Part shown: positions 24,801 to 33,514 of the stretch, piece by piece | Numbering within the stretch: position 1 is the stretch's first letter | Layout: the number at the start of each line of letters is the position of its first letter | From: Listeria kieliensis | GTDB taxonomy: Bacteria; Bacillota; Bacilli; Lactobacillales; Listeriaceae | DNA: 64,000 nt | Direction: 5' to 3' | Assembly: GCF_003369925.1 (NCBI RefSeq) | Contig: NZ_LARY01000001.1 | Span: 248,001 to 312,000, forward strand | Position numbers and translations under genes: made by a program | Notes under the pieces: generated by a model | Databases searched by the model: none | What the model saw: only the letters and a program-made list of their open reading frames with translations | Told to the model about the DNA's origin: nothing

Positions 24801-25937
24801 GTGGATTTAGAGCAATTAAAAGCAGACATTCAGGCATACGCCACAGAAATCGGCATCCAAAAAATCGGTTTTACAACAGCGGATCCCTTTCTCTTTTTGA
24901 AAGAGCGCCTTGAAATAGCGGAAAAAGAAGATGTGCTAACCGGCTTTGAACATCCGGTGCTTGAAGAGCGTGTCTACCCAGATCGTATTTTTAACGAGCC
25001 TAAATCGATCATCGCGATTGCACTCAGCTACCCGTCCAAATTAAAGATGAGTCCAGTTAGCCGAAAAGAGGCGAGGCGGGGCGTATTTGCGCGGGCTTCA
25101 TGGGGAATCGACTACCACACGATTTTGCGAGAAAAACTAGCGCTCCTTGAGGCATTTATCAAGGAACGCGTTCCGGATGCTGTCATGAAATCAATGGTCG
25201 ATACCGGTGAACTTTCGGATGTAGCTGTTGCAGAGCGAGCGGGGATTGGTGCTCGAGGTAAAAATACACTACTTATAACTAAAGAATATGGTTCTTGGGT
25301 TTACCTTGGCGAAATGATCACGAATTTAGCTTTTCCACCAGATGAGCCGATCGGGGATTTGTGTGGGGATTGCAATCAGTGCGTCAAAGCTTGTCCAACG
25401 GGTTCACTGCTTGGAGAAGGGAAAATGAATCCCAAAATCTGTCTAAGCTATTTAACGCAAACTAAAGACTTTCTTGAAGAAGAGTATCGCGAAGTTTTAC
25501 ATAATCGCCTTTATGGCTGTGATACTTGCCAAGTAGTGTGCCCGTATAATCGCGGCAAAGATTTCCATTTTCATGAAGCTATGGAGCCGGATCCTGAACT
25601 TGTCCGCCCAGAGCTCAAGCCGTTGCTCAAAATTTCTAATCGTGAATTTAAAGAAAAATTTGGCGATATGGCTGGATCATGGCGTGGTAAAAAGCCGATT
25701 CAACGAAATGCCATTATCGTACTAGCGCGCTACAAAGATAAAACGGCGATAGAGCCATTGATTGATTGCCTAACAAACGATCCTCGGCCCGTTATCCGTG
25801 GAACCTCAGCCTGGGCGCTTGCTAAAATTGGCGGCGAAAAAGCGGAACAAGCTATCCACAAGGCGCTTACGGTAGAAGAAGAGGAAGAAGTCCTTATGGA
25901 ACTTGAAAATGCCAAAAAAATCATAGAGACAAAGTGA
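24801..25937 (+). CDS. queG: Epoxyqueuosine reductase
   Basis: 378 residues. An N-terminal cobalamin-binding region is followed by two 4Fe-4S motifs, [12 protein letters not shown] and CDTCQVVCP, then C-terminal HEAT-like repeats (from about residue 290). It reduces epoxyqueuosine to queuosine in the wobble base of Asn, Asp, His and Tyr tRNAs. GTG at 24801 follows GGAGG. It forms an operon with trmL 10 bases later, so two tRNA-modification genes sit together. Confidence 0.95.
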   Translation: MDLEQLKADIQAYATEIGIQKIGFTTADPFLFLKERLEIAEKEDVLTGFEHPVLEERVYPDRIFNEPKSIIAIALSYPSKLKMSPVSRKEARRGVFARASWGIDYHTILREKLALLEAFIKERVPDAVMKSMVDTGELSDVAVAERAGIGARGKNTLLITKEYGSWVYLGEMITNLAFPPDEPIGDLCGDCNQCVKACPTGSLLGEGKMNPKICLSYLTQTKDFLEEEYREVLHNRLYGCDTCQVVCPYNRGKDFHFHEAMEPDPELVRPELKPLLKISNREFKEKFGDMAGSWRGKKPIQRNAIIVLARYKDKTAIEPLIDCLTNDPRPVIRGTSAWALAKIGGEKAEQAIHKALTVEEEEEVLMELENAKKIIETK

Positions 25938-25947
25938 GGAAGAAACT

Positions 25948-26457
25948 ATGCCAAATCATGTTGTACTTTATCAACCAGAAATCCCTGCCAATACAGGGAA
26001 CATTTCGCGAACTTGTGCCGGAACAGATACGCATCTGCATTTAATTCGCCCACTTGGATTCAGCACGGATGACAAAATGTTGAAACGAGCGGGACTGGAT
26101 TACTGGGACCATGTTCACTTGACTTATTATGACTCGCTAGATGAATTCTTTGCAAAAAATCCAGATGGGCATTATTATATGATTACCAAATTTGGACGCC
26201 ATCTTTATAGTGACGTTGATTATAGCGATGCAAATGAGCATCATTATTTTATTTTTGGAAAAGAAACGACAGGACTTCCAGATGAACTTTTACGAAAACA
26301 TGAAGAGACAGCCCTTCGAATTCCGATGACAGATAAAATTCGCTCGCTAAATTTGTCGAATACAGCGGCCATTTTAGTATACGAAGCTTTAAGACAGCAA
26401 GCGTTTCTTGATCTCGATCAGATGCCGCACTACGATCGAAAAATATTTGAGGATTAA
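25948..26457 (+). CDS. trmL: tRNA (cytidine/uridine-2'-O-)-methyltransferase TrmL
   Basis: 169 residues of the SPOUT superfamily. It has [17 protein letters not shown] at the start, [13 protein letters not shown] in the middle and [20 protein letters not shown] at the end, which form the trefoil-knot SAM site. It methylates the ribose of the wobble base in tRNA-Leu. Older name cspR. Matches the lmo0935 position. Confidence 0.95.
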   Translation: MPNHVVLYQPEIPANTGNISRTCAGTDTHLHLIRPLGFSTDDKMLKRAGLDYWDHVHLTYYDSLDEFFAKNPDGHYYMITKFGRHLYSDVDYSDANEHHYFIFGKETTGLPDELLRKHEETALRIPMTDKIRSLNLSNTAAILVYEALRQQAFLDLDQMPHYDRKIFED

Positions 26458-26472
26458 AGGAGAGCGTGTACA

Positions 26473-27210
26473 ATGAATCAAACTGTTGAACAATTACTCA
26501 GCCATTATTCAGTTCGGGCTTTTTTAGATAAGCCACTTTCAGAAGACCAAATCCGTTTGCTTGTCGAAAGTGCTCAGGCTGCTTCAACGTCCAATTTTGT
26601 CCAAGCTTATTCCATTATTGGTGTCAGTGATCCGAAAATTCGCAAGGAACTGGCAAGAATCTCCGGCGGGATGAGCTATGTGGAAAAAACAGGGCAACTT
26701 TTCGTTTTTGTAGCCGACTTAAACCGAAACAAACAAATTGCAGAAAGCAAAAGAGAAAATCCAGCTTCTCTTGAAACAACAGAAAAAATGCTCGTAGCTG
26801 TCATCGATGCAGCCCTTGCGGCACAAAACATGGCGGTTGCTGCCGAAGCAATGGGACTTGGAATCTGTTATATCGGTGCCATTCGAAATGACATTGAGCG
26901 CGTCTCAGCGCTTTTAAATATCCCAGAATATGCTATTCCACTTTTTGGACTTACAATTGGCTATCCAGAGCAAAATTCAGCACCGAAGCCACGGATGCCG
27001 TATCAACTTGTTTATCATGAAAATGAGTATCAAACGAAAGAAACAGCGCTTTATGAAGCTTATGATACGACGATCAGTGATTACTACACGAATCGAACAG
27101 GTGGCGTTCGAAATGAAACATGGACCGATCAAATTGCAGAGGGTATGAAAAAACCCGTCCGGATGGATATGAAAGCTTTTATTGAAAAACAAAGACTAGG
27201 ACTTAAATAA
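26473..27210 (+). CDS. Oxygen-insensitive NADPH nitroreductase (NfrA/NfsA-like)
   Basis: 245 residues of the flavin nitroreductase family. YSVRAFLDKPLSEDQI is the FMN-binding start, followed by AAQAASTSNFVQAYS and MGLGICYIGAIRND. The long C-terminal extension is typical of the NfsA/NfrA group. It uses NADPH to reduce nitro compounds, FMN or disulfides. Ends directly before a bidirectional terminator. Confidence 0.93.
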   Translation: MNQTVEQLLSHYSVRAFLDKPLSEDQIRLLVESAQAASTSNFVQAYSIIGVSDPKIRKELARISGGMSYVEKTGQLFVFVADLNRNKQIAESKRENPASLETTEKMLVAVIDAALAAQNMAVAAEAMGLGICYIGAIRNDIERVSALLNIPEYAIPLFGLTIGYPEQNSAPKPRMPYQLVYHENEYQTKETALYEAYDTTISDYYTNRTGGVRNETWTDQIAEGMKKPVRMDMKAFIEKQRLGLK

Positions 27211-27243
27211 AAAGGTTTGCCGAGTGCGGCAAACCTTTTTTTA
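27211..27243. terminator. Bidirectional terminator
   Basis: AAAGGTTTGCCG and CGGCAAACCTTT form a perfect 12-bp stem with a 4-base loop, with T runs on both strands, between convergent genes. Confidence 0.9.
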
Positions 27244-27402
27244 TTTTCTTTTATTACGGGCGGATTGGATCAAATTCCAGATAATCAAAATTAAGATAAC
27301 GACTAGAAGAATGTTAATTAAGCCGCCCGCAATATGGAAGATGATTCCGATCAACCAAAATACAAACAAAATGACAATGATTCCCCAAATGATTCCAAGC
27401 AT
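27241..27402 (-). CDS. lmo0937-family small membrane protein (DUF5670-like)
   Basis: A 53-residue peptide from ATG at 27402. Two hydrophobic segments (about 3-22 and 25-44) are separated by FHIAGGLIN, and the positive tail ends ARNKRK. GAGGGA precedes the start. This pattern is the 'lmo0937 family membrane protein', common in Firmicutes as a one-gene unit. Function unknown; stress association has been suggested for members. It is too short for length-filtered gene searches. Confidence 0.85.
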   Translation of the reverse strand: MLGIIWGIIVILFVFWLIGIIFHIAGGLINILLVVILILIIWNLIQSARNKRK

Positions 27403-27472
27403 GTGATTCCCTCAATTCTTACTTCTTTTGATTCGCTCACTTCTTTTTCCCGTAAGCCGGGTTTTTGAAACA

Positions 27473-27943
27473 TTAAAGCTGTTTTTCACGTCGAATGGTG
27501 GCAAGGAGTCCTTTTACGCCAGCGGTTATCAGGCGCTCGGTTTCCTCAAAGTCTCCTGTGTAGTAAGGATCAGGAATGTTTGTTTTTTCAGGATTTGAAA
27601 CGAAATCCATGAGTTTACTTACAAAAGCCTGCGATGCTGGATCACGTAAAGCTTCAATATCTGCCAGATTATTCTCATCCATGCCGATAATGTAGTCGGC
27701 AGTCAAATAATCATCACGATTAATTTTTCGCGCTCGCATGCCGCTTGTATCTACGTGATATTTTTTTAGAACTTGTTGCGTTCCTCGGTGAGGAGGATTC
27801 CCCAAATTCCAAGAACCCGTTGCGGCGGAATCTACGGTAAATTGATCCGCAAGTCCTTCATCTTGAACTAATTTTTTAAATAGTCCTTCTGCCATTGGTG
27901 AACGGCAGATGTTGCCTAGACAAACAAAAATGACTTTAATCAT
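27473..27943 (-). CDS. Low-molecular-weight protein tyrosine phosphatase
   Basis: 156 residues. The catalytic P-loop CLGNICRS (C-x5-R-S) is near the start and the general-acid aspartate is in IPDPYYTGD near the C-terminus. In Firmicutes such enzymes dephosphorylate proteins including BY-kinases of capsule systems. A Wze-type kinase is encoded at 38605, but this phosphatase belongs to the conserved Listeria block (lmo0938), so a link is only possible. It is followed upstream in the same direction by the SMI1/KNR4 gene. Confidence 0.93.
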   Translation of the reverse strand: MIKVIFVCLGNICRSPMAEGLFKKLVQDEGLADQFTVDSAATGSWNLGNPPHRGTQQVLKKYHVDTSGMRARKINRDDYLTADYIIGMDENNLADIEALRDPASQAFVSKLMDFVSNPEKTNIPDPYYTGDFEETERLITAGVKGLLATIRREKQL

Positions 27944-27957
27944 GCTTCAACCTCCTG

Positions 27958-28680
27958 TTAATAATTATCTTCCCATTCTTTTTTTAAGGATGCCCATTTT
28001 TCTGTTTGGTTATGGAAAAGCGGAAAGAAAGCATCCACGGTTTCTTTTGGTAGTTTCCGCTTGAAATACAAAATTTGATTTTCAAAAAGCCGATAAGCAC
28101 TCTCTTCGTTTCCTGCTGCTATCAGTTTCTTTAATTGATAAAAATACCATTCTTTATCTGCGTCGTCTTCAAGTTCTGCTAGAATGGCTTCCTGTGCGAT
28201 TACTGAGCGACTCTGAAGCATGATTTCAAGCTTATCATGGCTATAAGTGGAAAGCTCGCCATTTGCAAATTCGGCGTCATAAAGTTTATCCAGAAAATCC
28301 TTGAAATTCTCTGCTACTGGTAAAACTTGTAGCGTTTCGAAGTCGACATAAAGAATGCTTGGGTCGCTTGTTTGATAGTCAAATCCAAGAAAACGATTAT
28401 TATCTTGAGAAAAATAAATTTTCTTGCCGGGAAGTGGATTTTGGTCTTGAAACAGGATTGCTGTGATGAGCTCATGAAGCCCGAAAAGCCGGTAAATTTC
28501 TAAAAAGTCAAAACCGTAAGAAGTGGGTTCACTCGTTTTTAGAAGGTTTTTCCGCAGTAAGCCGCCATTTTGTAGGCGGATGAGTTCTTTATAGCTTTTA
28601 GGTAAGTGAATATTTTCTTGCGCTTCAAATTGCAAAATAGATTTTTCTTTTGCCGCTACTTTACTTGCGTCAGGCCACAT
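27958..28680 (-). CDS. SMI1/KNR4-family protein
   Basis: 240 residues. The N-terminal part (to about 140) shows the SMI1/KNR4 (SUKH) fold pattern: IHLPKSYKELIRLQNGGLL, then GFDFLEIYRLFGL and FLGFDYQTSDPSILYVDF. The C-terminal 90 residues are helical and acidic. SUKH proteins are often immunity proteins to polymorphic toxins, but single-copy housekeeping versions also exist. No toxin is seen next to it. First gene of a two-gene unit with the phosphatase. Confidence 0.75.
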   Translation of the reverse strand: MWPDASKVAAKEKSILQFEAQENIHLPKSYKELIRLQNGGLLRKNLLKTSEPTSYGFDFLEIYRLFGLHELITAILFQDQNPLPGKKIYFSQDNNRFLGFDYQTSDPSILYVDFETLQVLPVAENFKDFLDKLYDAEFANGELSTYSHDKLEIMLQSRSVIAQEAILAELEDDADKEWYFYQLKKLIAAGNEESAYRLFENQILYFKRKLPKETVDAFFPLFHNQTEKWASLKKEWEDNY

Positions 28681-28740
28681 GTTGTAACACCTCCGCTTTT
28701 ATTATGCCGAAGTTTCTCAGAAGATGCAATTCAAATTGAC

Positions 28741-28765
28741 GTTTTATTTATCCAAAATGTGGTAT
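28741..28765 (+). promoter_or_regulatory. Possible SigB-type promoter of fri
   Basis: GTTT (28741-28744) and TGGTAT (28760-28765) resemble the SigB pattern GTTT...GGGWAT with a 15-base spacer. One -10 base differs from consensus. fri of L. monocytogenes is known to have SigB-dependent transcription. Confidence 0.4.
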
Positions 28766-28812
28766 AAAGGAACTAGTGAGGCATCGTGGCTAGACATCTG
28801 TGAAAAAATATA

Positions 28813-28844
28813 CTATAATAATTATTAAATGATAATAATTATAA
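28813..28844 (+). promoter_or_regulatory. Tandem PerR/Fur-type boxes upstream of fri
   Basis: CTATAATAATTATTA (28813-28827) and TGATAATAATTATAA (28830-28844) each closely match the PerR box TTATAATNATTATAA; the second has one mismatch. They end about 20 bases before the start codon. In Listeria fri is PerR-regulated, consistent with this. Confidence 0.7.
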
Positions 28845-28864
28845 TTTAAAAGGAGCTAATAAAC

Positions 28865-29338
28865 ATGAAAACCATTAATTCAGTAGACACGAAAGAATTC
28901 TTGAACCACCAAGTAGCTAATTTAAATGTCTTTACGGTGAAGATCCATCAAATTCACTGGTACATGCGCGGTCGCAATTTCTTCACGATGCATGAAAAAA
29001 TGGACGATTTGTACAGTGAATTTGGGGAACAAATGGATGAAGTGGCGGAACGCTTACTTGCAATTGGTGGAAGTCCATTCAGCACACTTAAAGAATTTTT
29101 GGAAAACGCAAGTGTAGAAGAAGCACCTTATACAAAACCAAAAACGATGGACGAAATGATGGAAGACTTGGTTGCTACGCTTGAATTGCTTCGTGATGAA
29201 TATCAACAAGGCATTAAGCTGACTGAAAAAGAAGGCGACGATGTTTCAAACGATATGCTAATTGGATTTAAAACAAGCATTGATAAACATATTTGGATGT
29301 TTAAAGCTTTCCTTGGAAAAGCTCCGCTTGAAAAATAA
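28865..29338 (+). CDS. fri: Dps-family ferritin-like protein
   Basis: 157 residues of the Dps fold. The inter-subunit ferroxidase ligands are visible in VKIHQIHWYMRG, FTMHEKMDDLY and FGEQMDEVAERLLAIGG. Twelve subunits form a shell that oxidises Fe(II) with hydrogen peroxide and stores iron, limiting Fenton damage. Corresponds to the cold-shock ferritin Fri (lmo0943), needed for peroxide resistance and virulence in L. monocytogenes. AAGGAG precedes the ATG. Confidence 0.96.
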   Translation: MKTINSVDTKEFLNHQVANLNVFTVKIHQIHWYMRGRNFFTMHEKMDDLYSEFGEQMDEVAERLLAIGGSPFSTLKEFLENASVEEAPYTKPKTMDEMMEDLVATLELLRDEYQQGIKLTEKEGDDVSNDMLIGFKTSIDKHIWMFKAFLGKAPLEK

Positions 29339-29344
29339 AATGAC

Positions 29345-29390
29345 AAGAGAGACTCGGATGTCAAAAAGGCATCGGGGTCTTTTTTTCTTG
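29345..29390 (+). terminator. Terminator after fri
   Basis: AGACTCGGATG pairs with CATCGGGGTCT (one mismatch, one G·U), followed by seven T's. Confidence 0.75.
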
Positions 29391-29504
29391 CCTCGTGTTT
29401 TAAAATCTTTTTTCGTGGTAAAATGTAGGATACTTGAGGAAGCAGATAATGTGCTTTTTATGCGAGAATCTGCTAATCTTACATTAAACTGAAGGAGTGA
29501 GGAT

Positions 29505-29807
29505 ATGGAAATTAAAGTGACGGAAAAAGCGCGCAACTGGTTTAAGGACGAATTTGATGTTTCTGGTGAAAATGGTATTCGTCTATTTGCAAAATACGGC
29601 GGTTCCAATAGTTCCTTGCATCCCGGTTTTTCAATCGGAATAGCTGCTGAACCACCTGTTGAGGCAGTTGTGACTGTTAATGAAGGCGACCTTAAGTTTT
29701 TTATTGAAGATCATGATTTTTGGTTTTTCAAGGATCATGACTGGGCAATTGATTATGATCCGAAAACGGAAGAAGTGAAATTTTCTCACCGCGAAAAAGT
29801 AAAATAA
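29505..29807 (+). CDS. HesB/YneR-like iron-sulfur biogenesis domain protein
   Basis: 100 residues with a HesB/IscA-type fold (KVTEKARNWFKDEFDV, NGIRLFAKYGG, KFFIEDHDFWFF). The three cysteines of true A-type carriers are absent, which is usual for the YneR/HesB-like subgroup in Firmicutes, so it is probably not a classical cluster carrier. Matches lmo0944 and is the last conserved gene before the accessory insert. Confidence 0.88.
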   Translation: MEIKVTEKARNWFKDEFDVSGENGIRLFAKYGGSNSSLHPGFSIGIAAEPPVEAVVTVNEGDLKFFIEDHDFWFFKDHDWAIDYDPKTEEVKFSHREKVK

Positions 29808-29850
29808 ATTTATTGGATTATCTAGTTTTTTGCTAGATGGCGATGAAATG

Positions 29851-29887
29851 AAGACCCCTTTGATTTTTTATCAAAGGGGTCTTTTTT
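29851..29887 (+). terminator. Terminator after the HesB-like gene
   Basis: AAGACCCCTTTGA (29851-29863) pairs perfectly with TCAAAGGGGTCTT (29871-29883), followed by T's. It marks the left edge of the insert. Confidence 0.9.
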
Positions 29888-30398
29888 ATGATCGAGAGAA
29901 TGAAAGATCGGAAAAGGATCTATTAATGAAGAATTTGTTTTTTAAATAGTATCTCAATGTTTCCGAGTGAGCTATACAAACCCTTTAAAAGAATCTATAC
30001 TTGAATTTGAGCGAATAGAGTACAATATGAGGGGGGAGTGGGCATGTCCAGGGGGATTTGATTGAAAGCTACACGAAGGGAAGTTGGCATGATTAACTTT
30101 ATACGATTAGCTGCAGTGATAAAGGAAGAAATGACTTAATTTCAGCGATGTTCAGACAAAATCTTTTTTTTTATAAGCGAAATTAGCTTACAAAGATCAG
30201 AATTGGGTTTTTGGGGGCTTCTTTTTTTAGTGTCTTTTTTGAAAAATGAGCTCTAACAAAGGAAACATAAGACCTAGTTCATAATTTATACATAATTTCG
30301 TCAAAGATACTTTATATTTATGGATTTTTAAACCAAAAAGAAGAATTATACTGAGGGTACGCAGTCAAAAGGGAAGTTGGAGCAAAGGGGGACAGAAG
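29888..30398. other. 511-bp intergenic region at the left end of the accessory insert
   Basis: AT-rich, with no gene of normal size. A TACAAT (30021-30026) with a poorly spaced TTGAAT (30001-30006) may be a promoter. A 16-codon reading frame with a good ribosome site lies at 30089-30139. No IS end, attachment site or long repeat was recognised. Confidence 0.6.
30089..30139 (+). CDS. Possible 16-residue peptide upstream of the Crp-like regulator
   Basis: ATG at 30089 follows AAGGGAAG by 7 bases and reads MINFIRLAAVIKEEMT before TAA. It has no signal sequence. It could be a leader peptide or chance; the ribosome site is the only support. Confidence 0.25.
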   Translation: MINFIRLAAVIKEEMT

Positions 30399-31001
30399 GT
30401 GGCACAAAATCTTGGATCAAAAATCAAAGAAATGATGGCAGTCCTAGAGAGTAATAGCGTTGAGCCGCATTGGATGATGAAAATGCAACTGAAGAAAAAA
30501 AGAAGCTTTTATGTTCAAGATCCGACTAGAGTTTATTTTGTTGAGAGCGGGCAAGTATTAGTTCGAAAAATCATGCACTCGACAATAATGAAAACACCTC
30601 GAAAAGTGGATAACGAGATTTATGAGTCCTTTTCTGAGAATGAATTAGTCGCAATCGAAAATCTTTCTGATATAGGGATGAACTTTTCATTTAAAATGAC
30701 AGCTGTGGAAGATACAGAGATTATTTCGATCGACAAAGAGTATTTATTAAATTTTTGCGCTAATTATTCTGAGTTTGCGGAAGTTATTCTGAAATATATT
30801 GTACAAAAATATGTTTACTATGAGGAACGAGGTCAGGTTCTTCAAGGAACGCGCTTGCAAAGGTTGCAGTGGGGCGTGTTGAATTTAACGGGTGACCAAG
30901 ATAATCATGGCCTCACACATCGAGCACTTGGAAAGATTTTAAACGTGGATGAAAATTTTATCAGTTCTAATATTTACCGTTTGGAGAAGAAAAAACCTTA
31001 A
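30399..31001 (+). CDS. PrfA/Crp-Fnr-like regulator, C-terminally short
   Basis: 200 residues. The beta-roll sensor spans about 25-120 (YFVESGQVLVRK, SFSENELVAIENLSD), a long dimer helix follows, and then a helix-turn-helix (THRALGKILNVDENFISSNI). It stops at RLEKKKP, where PrfA-like proteins normally continue about 25-35 residues through the DNA-binding wing. The two relatives at 46971 and 47841 are 225 and 230 residues. An A-run at the 3' end (about 30988) suggests a frameshift, but the shifted frame also stops soon. GTG at 30399 follows AAAGGGG. No glutathione or cAMP contact can be assigned. Confidence 0.8.
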   Translation: MAQNLGSKIKEMMAVLESNSVEPHWMMKMQLKKKRSFYVQDPTRVYFVESGQVLVRKIMHSTIMKTPRKVDNEIYESFSENELVAIENLSDIGMNFSFKMTAVEDTEIISIDKEYLLNFCANYSEFAEVILKYIVQKYVYYEERGQVLQGTRLQRLQWGVLNLTGDQDNHGLTHRALGKILNVDENFISSNIYRLEKKKP

Positions 31002-31446
31002 ATTCTAAGAGATAGAAAAGAATTTTTGGGTTTATAGGTATATCCCAGCCCCAAAAACCTAAATATCTGTGATTGGGAGTGGTTGATTAAGGCGATAAAA
31101 AAGTAGCATCCATTCAAAGTAGTAAAACAGGAGAAAGGAGGTACACACAAAACTATACACAAAGGATTGTAGAGGAAGGGGATCGTAAGAAAAAGCGCAG
31201 TCAATCCTATTTACTTAGTTAATGCCACTTAGCCTACATGCTTACACTGTTGAGAACCTTAGAAAGAATGTTGCAATTTGCCTCTACGATTTGCTTTTCG
31301 AGAGATAACTTTAGAAAAAGTATCTAAGTTAGCTAAAGAAACTGACAGTAAAGAGTATGAGTTGTGCCTTTCAACAGATGAAAGCATGACAACTTTGATG
31401 CTAAAAAAGTACACATATCAATTAAAATGGAAAAGGTGAGACAAGG
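31002..31446. other. 445-bp region with gene remnants before the Ig-like protein pair
   Basis: An isolated strong ribosome site, AAAGGAGG (about 31134-31141), has no start codon at usable distance, suggesting a decayed gene. GTTGAGAACCTTA (31249-31261) is the inverse of a motif at 47741-47753. The stretch 31281-31439 reads as a degenerate copy of the N-terminal segment of the next gene. Confidence 0.5.
31302..31439 (+). pseudogene. Possible remnant of a third copy of the Ig-like surface gene
   Basis: In the frame ending TGA at 31437-31439 the translation ends STDESMTTLMLKKYTYQLKW. This aligns with TADNTITSLMLKKRNTTANL of the gene at 31447 and TADTSITTLMLQRRNTSYNE of the gene at 33515. Upstream similarity is weak and no start or signal peptide is present. 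It may be a tandem-duplication scar; the short match makes this tentative. Confidence 0.4.
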
Positions 31447-33411
31447 TTGAAAAGTAGATTAAAACATGCAAGTAAGATTACGGCTATTGCTTTATTAATG
31501 GCCTCTGTGGGATTTAGCACCGCATATCCTGTTCAAGCAGCTGAGGGAAATAATTTAACAAAGCAAGAAATCATTGAAGAAGGAAAACAAAAAGCTGCAA
31601 AATTTGAATTGTCAGCTAAAGAGGAAAAAGCAGTTAAAGAAAACACAAGAGCGATAGTTACGGCAGATAATACAATTACATCATTAATGTTGAAAAAGAG
31701 AAATACAACGGCTAATTTGAAAACTGAATTTACGTATACTCCAAAAGCTAATGCAGCTAGTCCGTATGATGGGGGAACTTTAAATCTTTATGCGAGAATT
31801 CCAATGCAAGGGAATGTATTCAACAGAAGTATACTACCAACAAACGGAATAGAGCATATCAAAAATTTTGAAGAAGGAAACTACGGGGCACGAGTTAAGT
31901 TTGTATTTCCTAAAGGTGTAGATGCCAAGGCTATGGTTGAAACAATCGACTGGCAAGCAACTCAAAAAACAACTAAAAATGATTTTTATATCAAAGCAAT
32001 TGGAATTCCTACTCCGGTGCATTTAACCTGGGGAATAAAATTTGACCAAACAAGTGTTATTGTGAATAATCAAAAACCTAATGAATTTTCTATCGTCGTT
32101 AGAGGGATTAAAAAAGCAGAAGTTAGTGACGCGGAGTGGGAAAAATATAATCCTGCTGTCACTTATGGTGCTTTAGCCTTTATCGGAGCCCTTCCAGGCG
32201 GCGGAATTTTAGGAAACATGGATGGCTGGGTAGAAGGTGCAATTAAATTTGATATGTCAAAATATCTCGGGAATACAGATGATGTTACTAAAAATAAAGA
32301 ATTAACAGCTAAACGGCTCTTTCCAGATGAGAATCACATGGCTAAATATACAATGAATGTTTTAGATCAAAATGCTTTGATTGCTTCAACTTCTGGAAAA
32401 GGTAACATTAGTAAAGCGGAAGTTCGCGGAGGACATGAATATGACAATCCGCAAACATCAAATGGTGTTCCTACTTGGGATAGCTATCTTTCAATTTGGG
32501 ATAACGAACAAGGATATAATACGAATACCATAGAGGAAGATCTAGTGCCGGGTGAGAAAAATGCGCTTCCTGGGAATTCTATTTTCAACCGAAATATTGC
32601 TATGAAAAATGGCGATAACTTTAATGATTTTAAAAAGAATCGTTTCGACCGGGTTATCAACTACTTTACAAAAGAAAATGTAACAAATGGCTATATAGGG
32701 TTGATTGATAGTGTTTCAGTTTCCCATACTCCTACAAAAGTAGGCAATGGAACAACAGAGGTTAAATATACAGGAAATGTAAGGTATACAGATGGGCAAA
32801 CAAGGGAATTAATCCCTAACCATTTAAATGTAACGAATGGTTCTTCTTCTTCGAATACCCAAGGAAATATTTCTCCGAATGCTTATCGAGTAGGGGAACT
32901 TAACATGACAGGAGCTTATACAGGCGACGTTTCTTGGGCACGTTTGTATGTTAATGGAACTCCAGTTCGAAGTGGCGGTACATTTAACAATGGACAATTT
33001 ACTTTCTACGCAGGTGGCCTAAATGTTCGTCCAAGTGATCGAGTAACATTTAATGTGTATGACAAAAACAATAAACTTCTGCAAGGAAATGTTTCGGTTC
33101 AAATTGTACAAGGCGTAACTGGGGGAGCTATTTATCCAGGAGCATACACAGTTGGAAGTTCTGGGATTTTGGGTTCTTATACTGGGGACGTTAGCTTAGC
33201 TCATCTTCTTGTTAACGGTCGTTCGATTTCTTGGGGCGGCAGCTTCTCTAATGGCCAATTTTCTTACTACGTAAAACCAGGCTCGATTAAGTTAGGCGAT
33301 TTTGTGGCACTAGAAGCTTATGACAAGAGCGGTAAGAAATTAGATAGCAAATTAGTTCTGGTTAATTCAAGCAGATCGGGAGTCCTTACTTCTGCTGGAC
33401 TTGTAAAGTAA
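31447..33411 (+). CDS. Secreted protein, unknown N-terminal domain plus two Ig-like repeats
   Basis: 654 residues from TTG with AAAAGGTGAG upstream. Signal peptide 1-32 ends at VQAAEG. Residues about 35-470 form a domain I do not recognise, with landmarks RSILPTNGIEHIKNFEEGNY, GALPGGGILGNMDGW and PTWDSYLSIWDNE. Two Ig-like repeats follow (about 475-558 and 559-642) with the pattern TGAYTGDVSWARLYVNG...GGTFNNGQFTFYAGG, like the Big_15-type bacterial Ig domain. There is no LPXTG, GW, WxL or transmembrane anchor, so it should be released or held non-covalently. Paralogue of the next gene. Confidence 0.8.
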   Translation: MKSRLKHASKITAIALLMASVGFSTAYPVQAAEGNNLTKQEIIEEGKQKAAKFELSAKEEKAVKENTRAIVTADNTITSLMLKKRNTTANLKTEFTYTPKANAASPYDGGTLNLYARIPMQGNVFNRSILPTNGIEHIKNFEEGNYGARVKFVFPKGVDAKAMVETIDWQATQKTTKNDFYIKAIGIPTPVHLTWGIKFDQTSVIVNNQKPNEFSIVVRGIKKAEVSDAEWEKYNPAVTYGALAFIGALPGGGILGNMDGWVEGAIKFDMSKYLGNTDDVTKNKELTAKRLFPDENHMAKYTMNVLDQNALIASTSGKGNISKAEVRGGHEYDNPQTSNGVPTWDSYLSIWDNEQGYNTNTIEEDLVPGEKNALPGNSIFNRNIAMKNGDNFNDFKKNRFDRVINYFTKENVTNGYIGLIDSVSVSHTPTKVGNGTTEVKYTGNVRYTDGQTRELIPNHLNVTNGSSSSNTQGNISPNAYRVGELNMTGAYTGDVSWARLYVNGTPVRSGGTFNNGQFTFYAGGLNVRPSDRVTFNVYDKNNKLLQGNVSVQIVQGVTGGAIYPGAYTVGSSGILGSYTGDVSLAHLLVNGRSISWGGSFSNGQFSYYVKPGSIKLGDFVALEAYDKSGKKLDSKLVLVNSSRSGVLTSAGLVK

Positions 33412-33514
33412 AAGTATGACAAGTAAAGGAACGGTTAAAAGATAAAATAAATCAAGACAAAAAATTCGTTTAGTCTCAATAACAAAAATCAAAATAAAAG
33501 GAGAAGTCAAAATT

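Noticed and set aside
27958..28680. SMI1/KNR4 gene as part of a toxin-immunity system
   Set aside because: No polymorphic toxin or secretion gene is adjacent, and the gene sits in the conserved Listeria order beside the LMW phosphatase.
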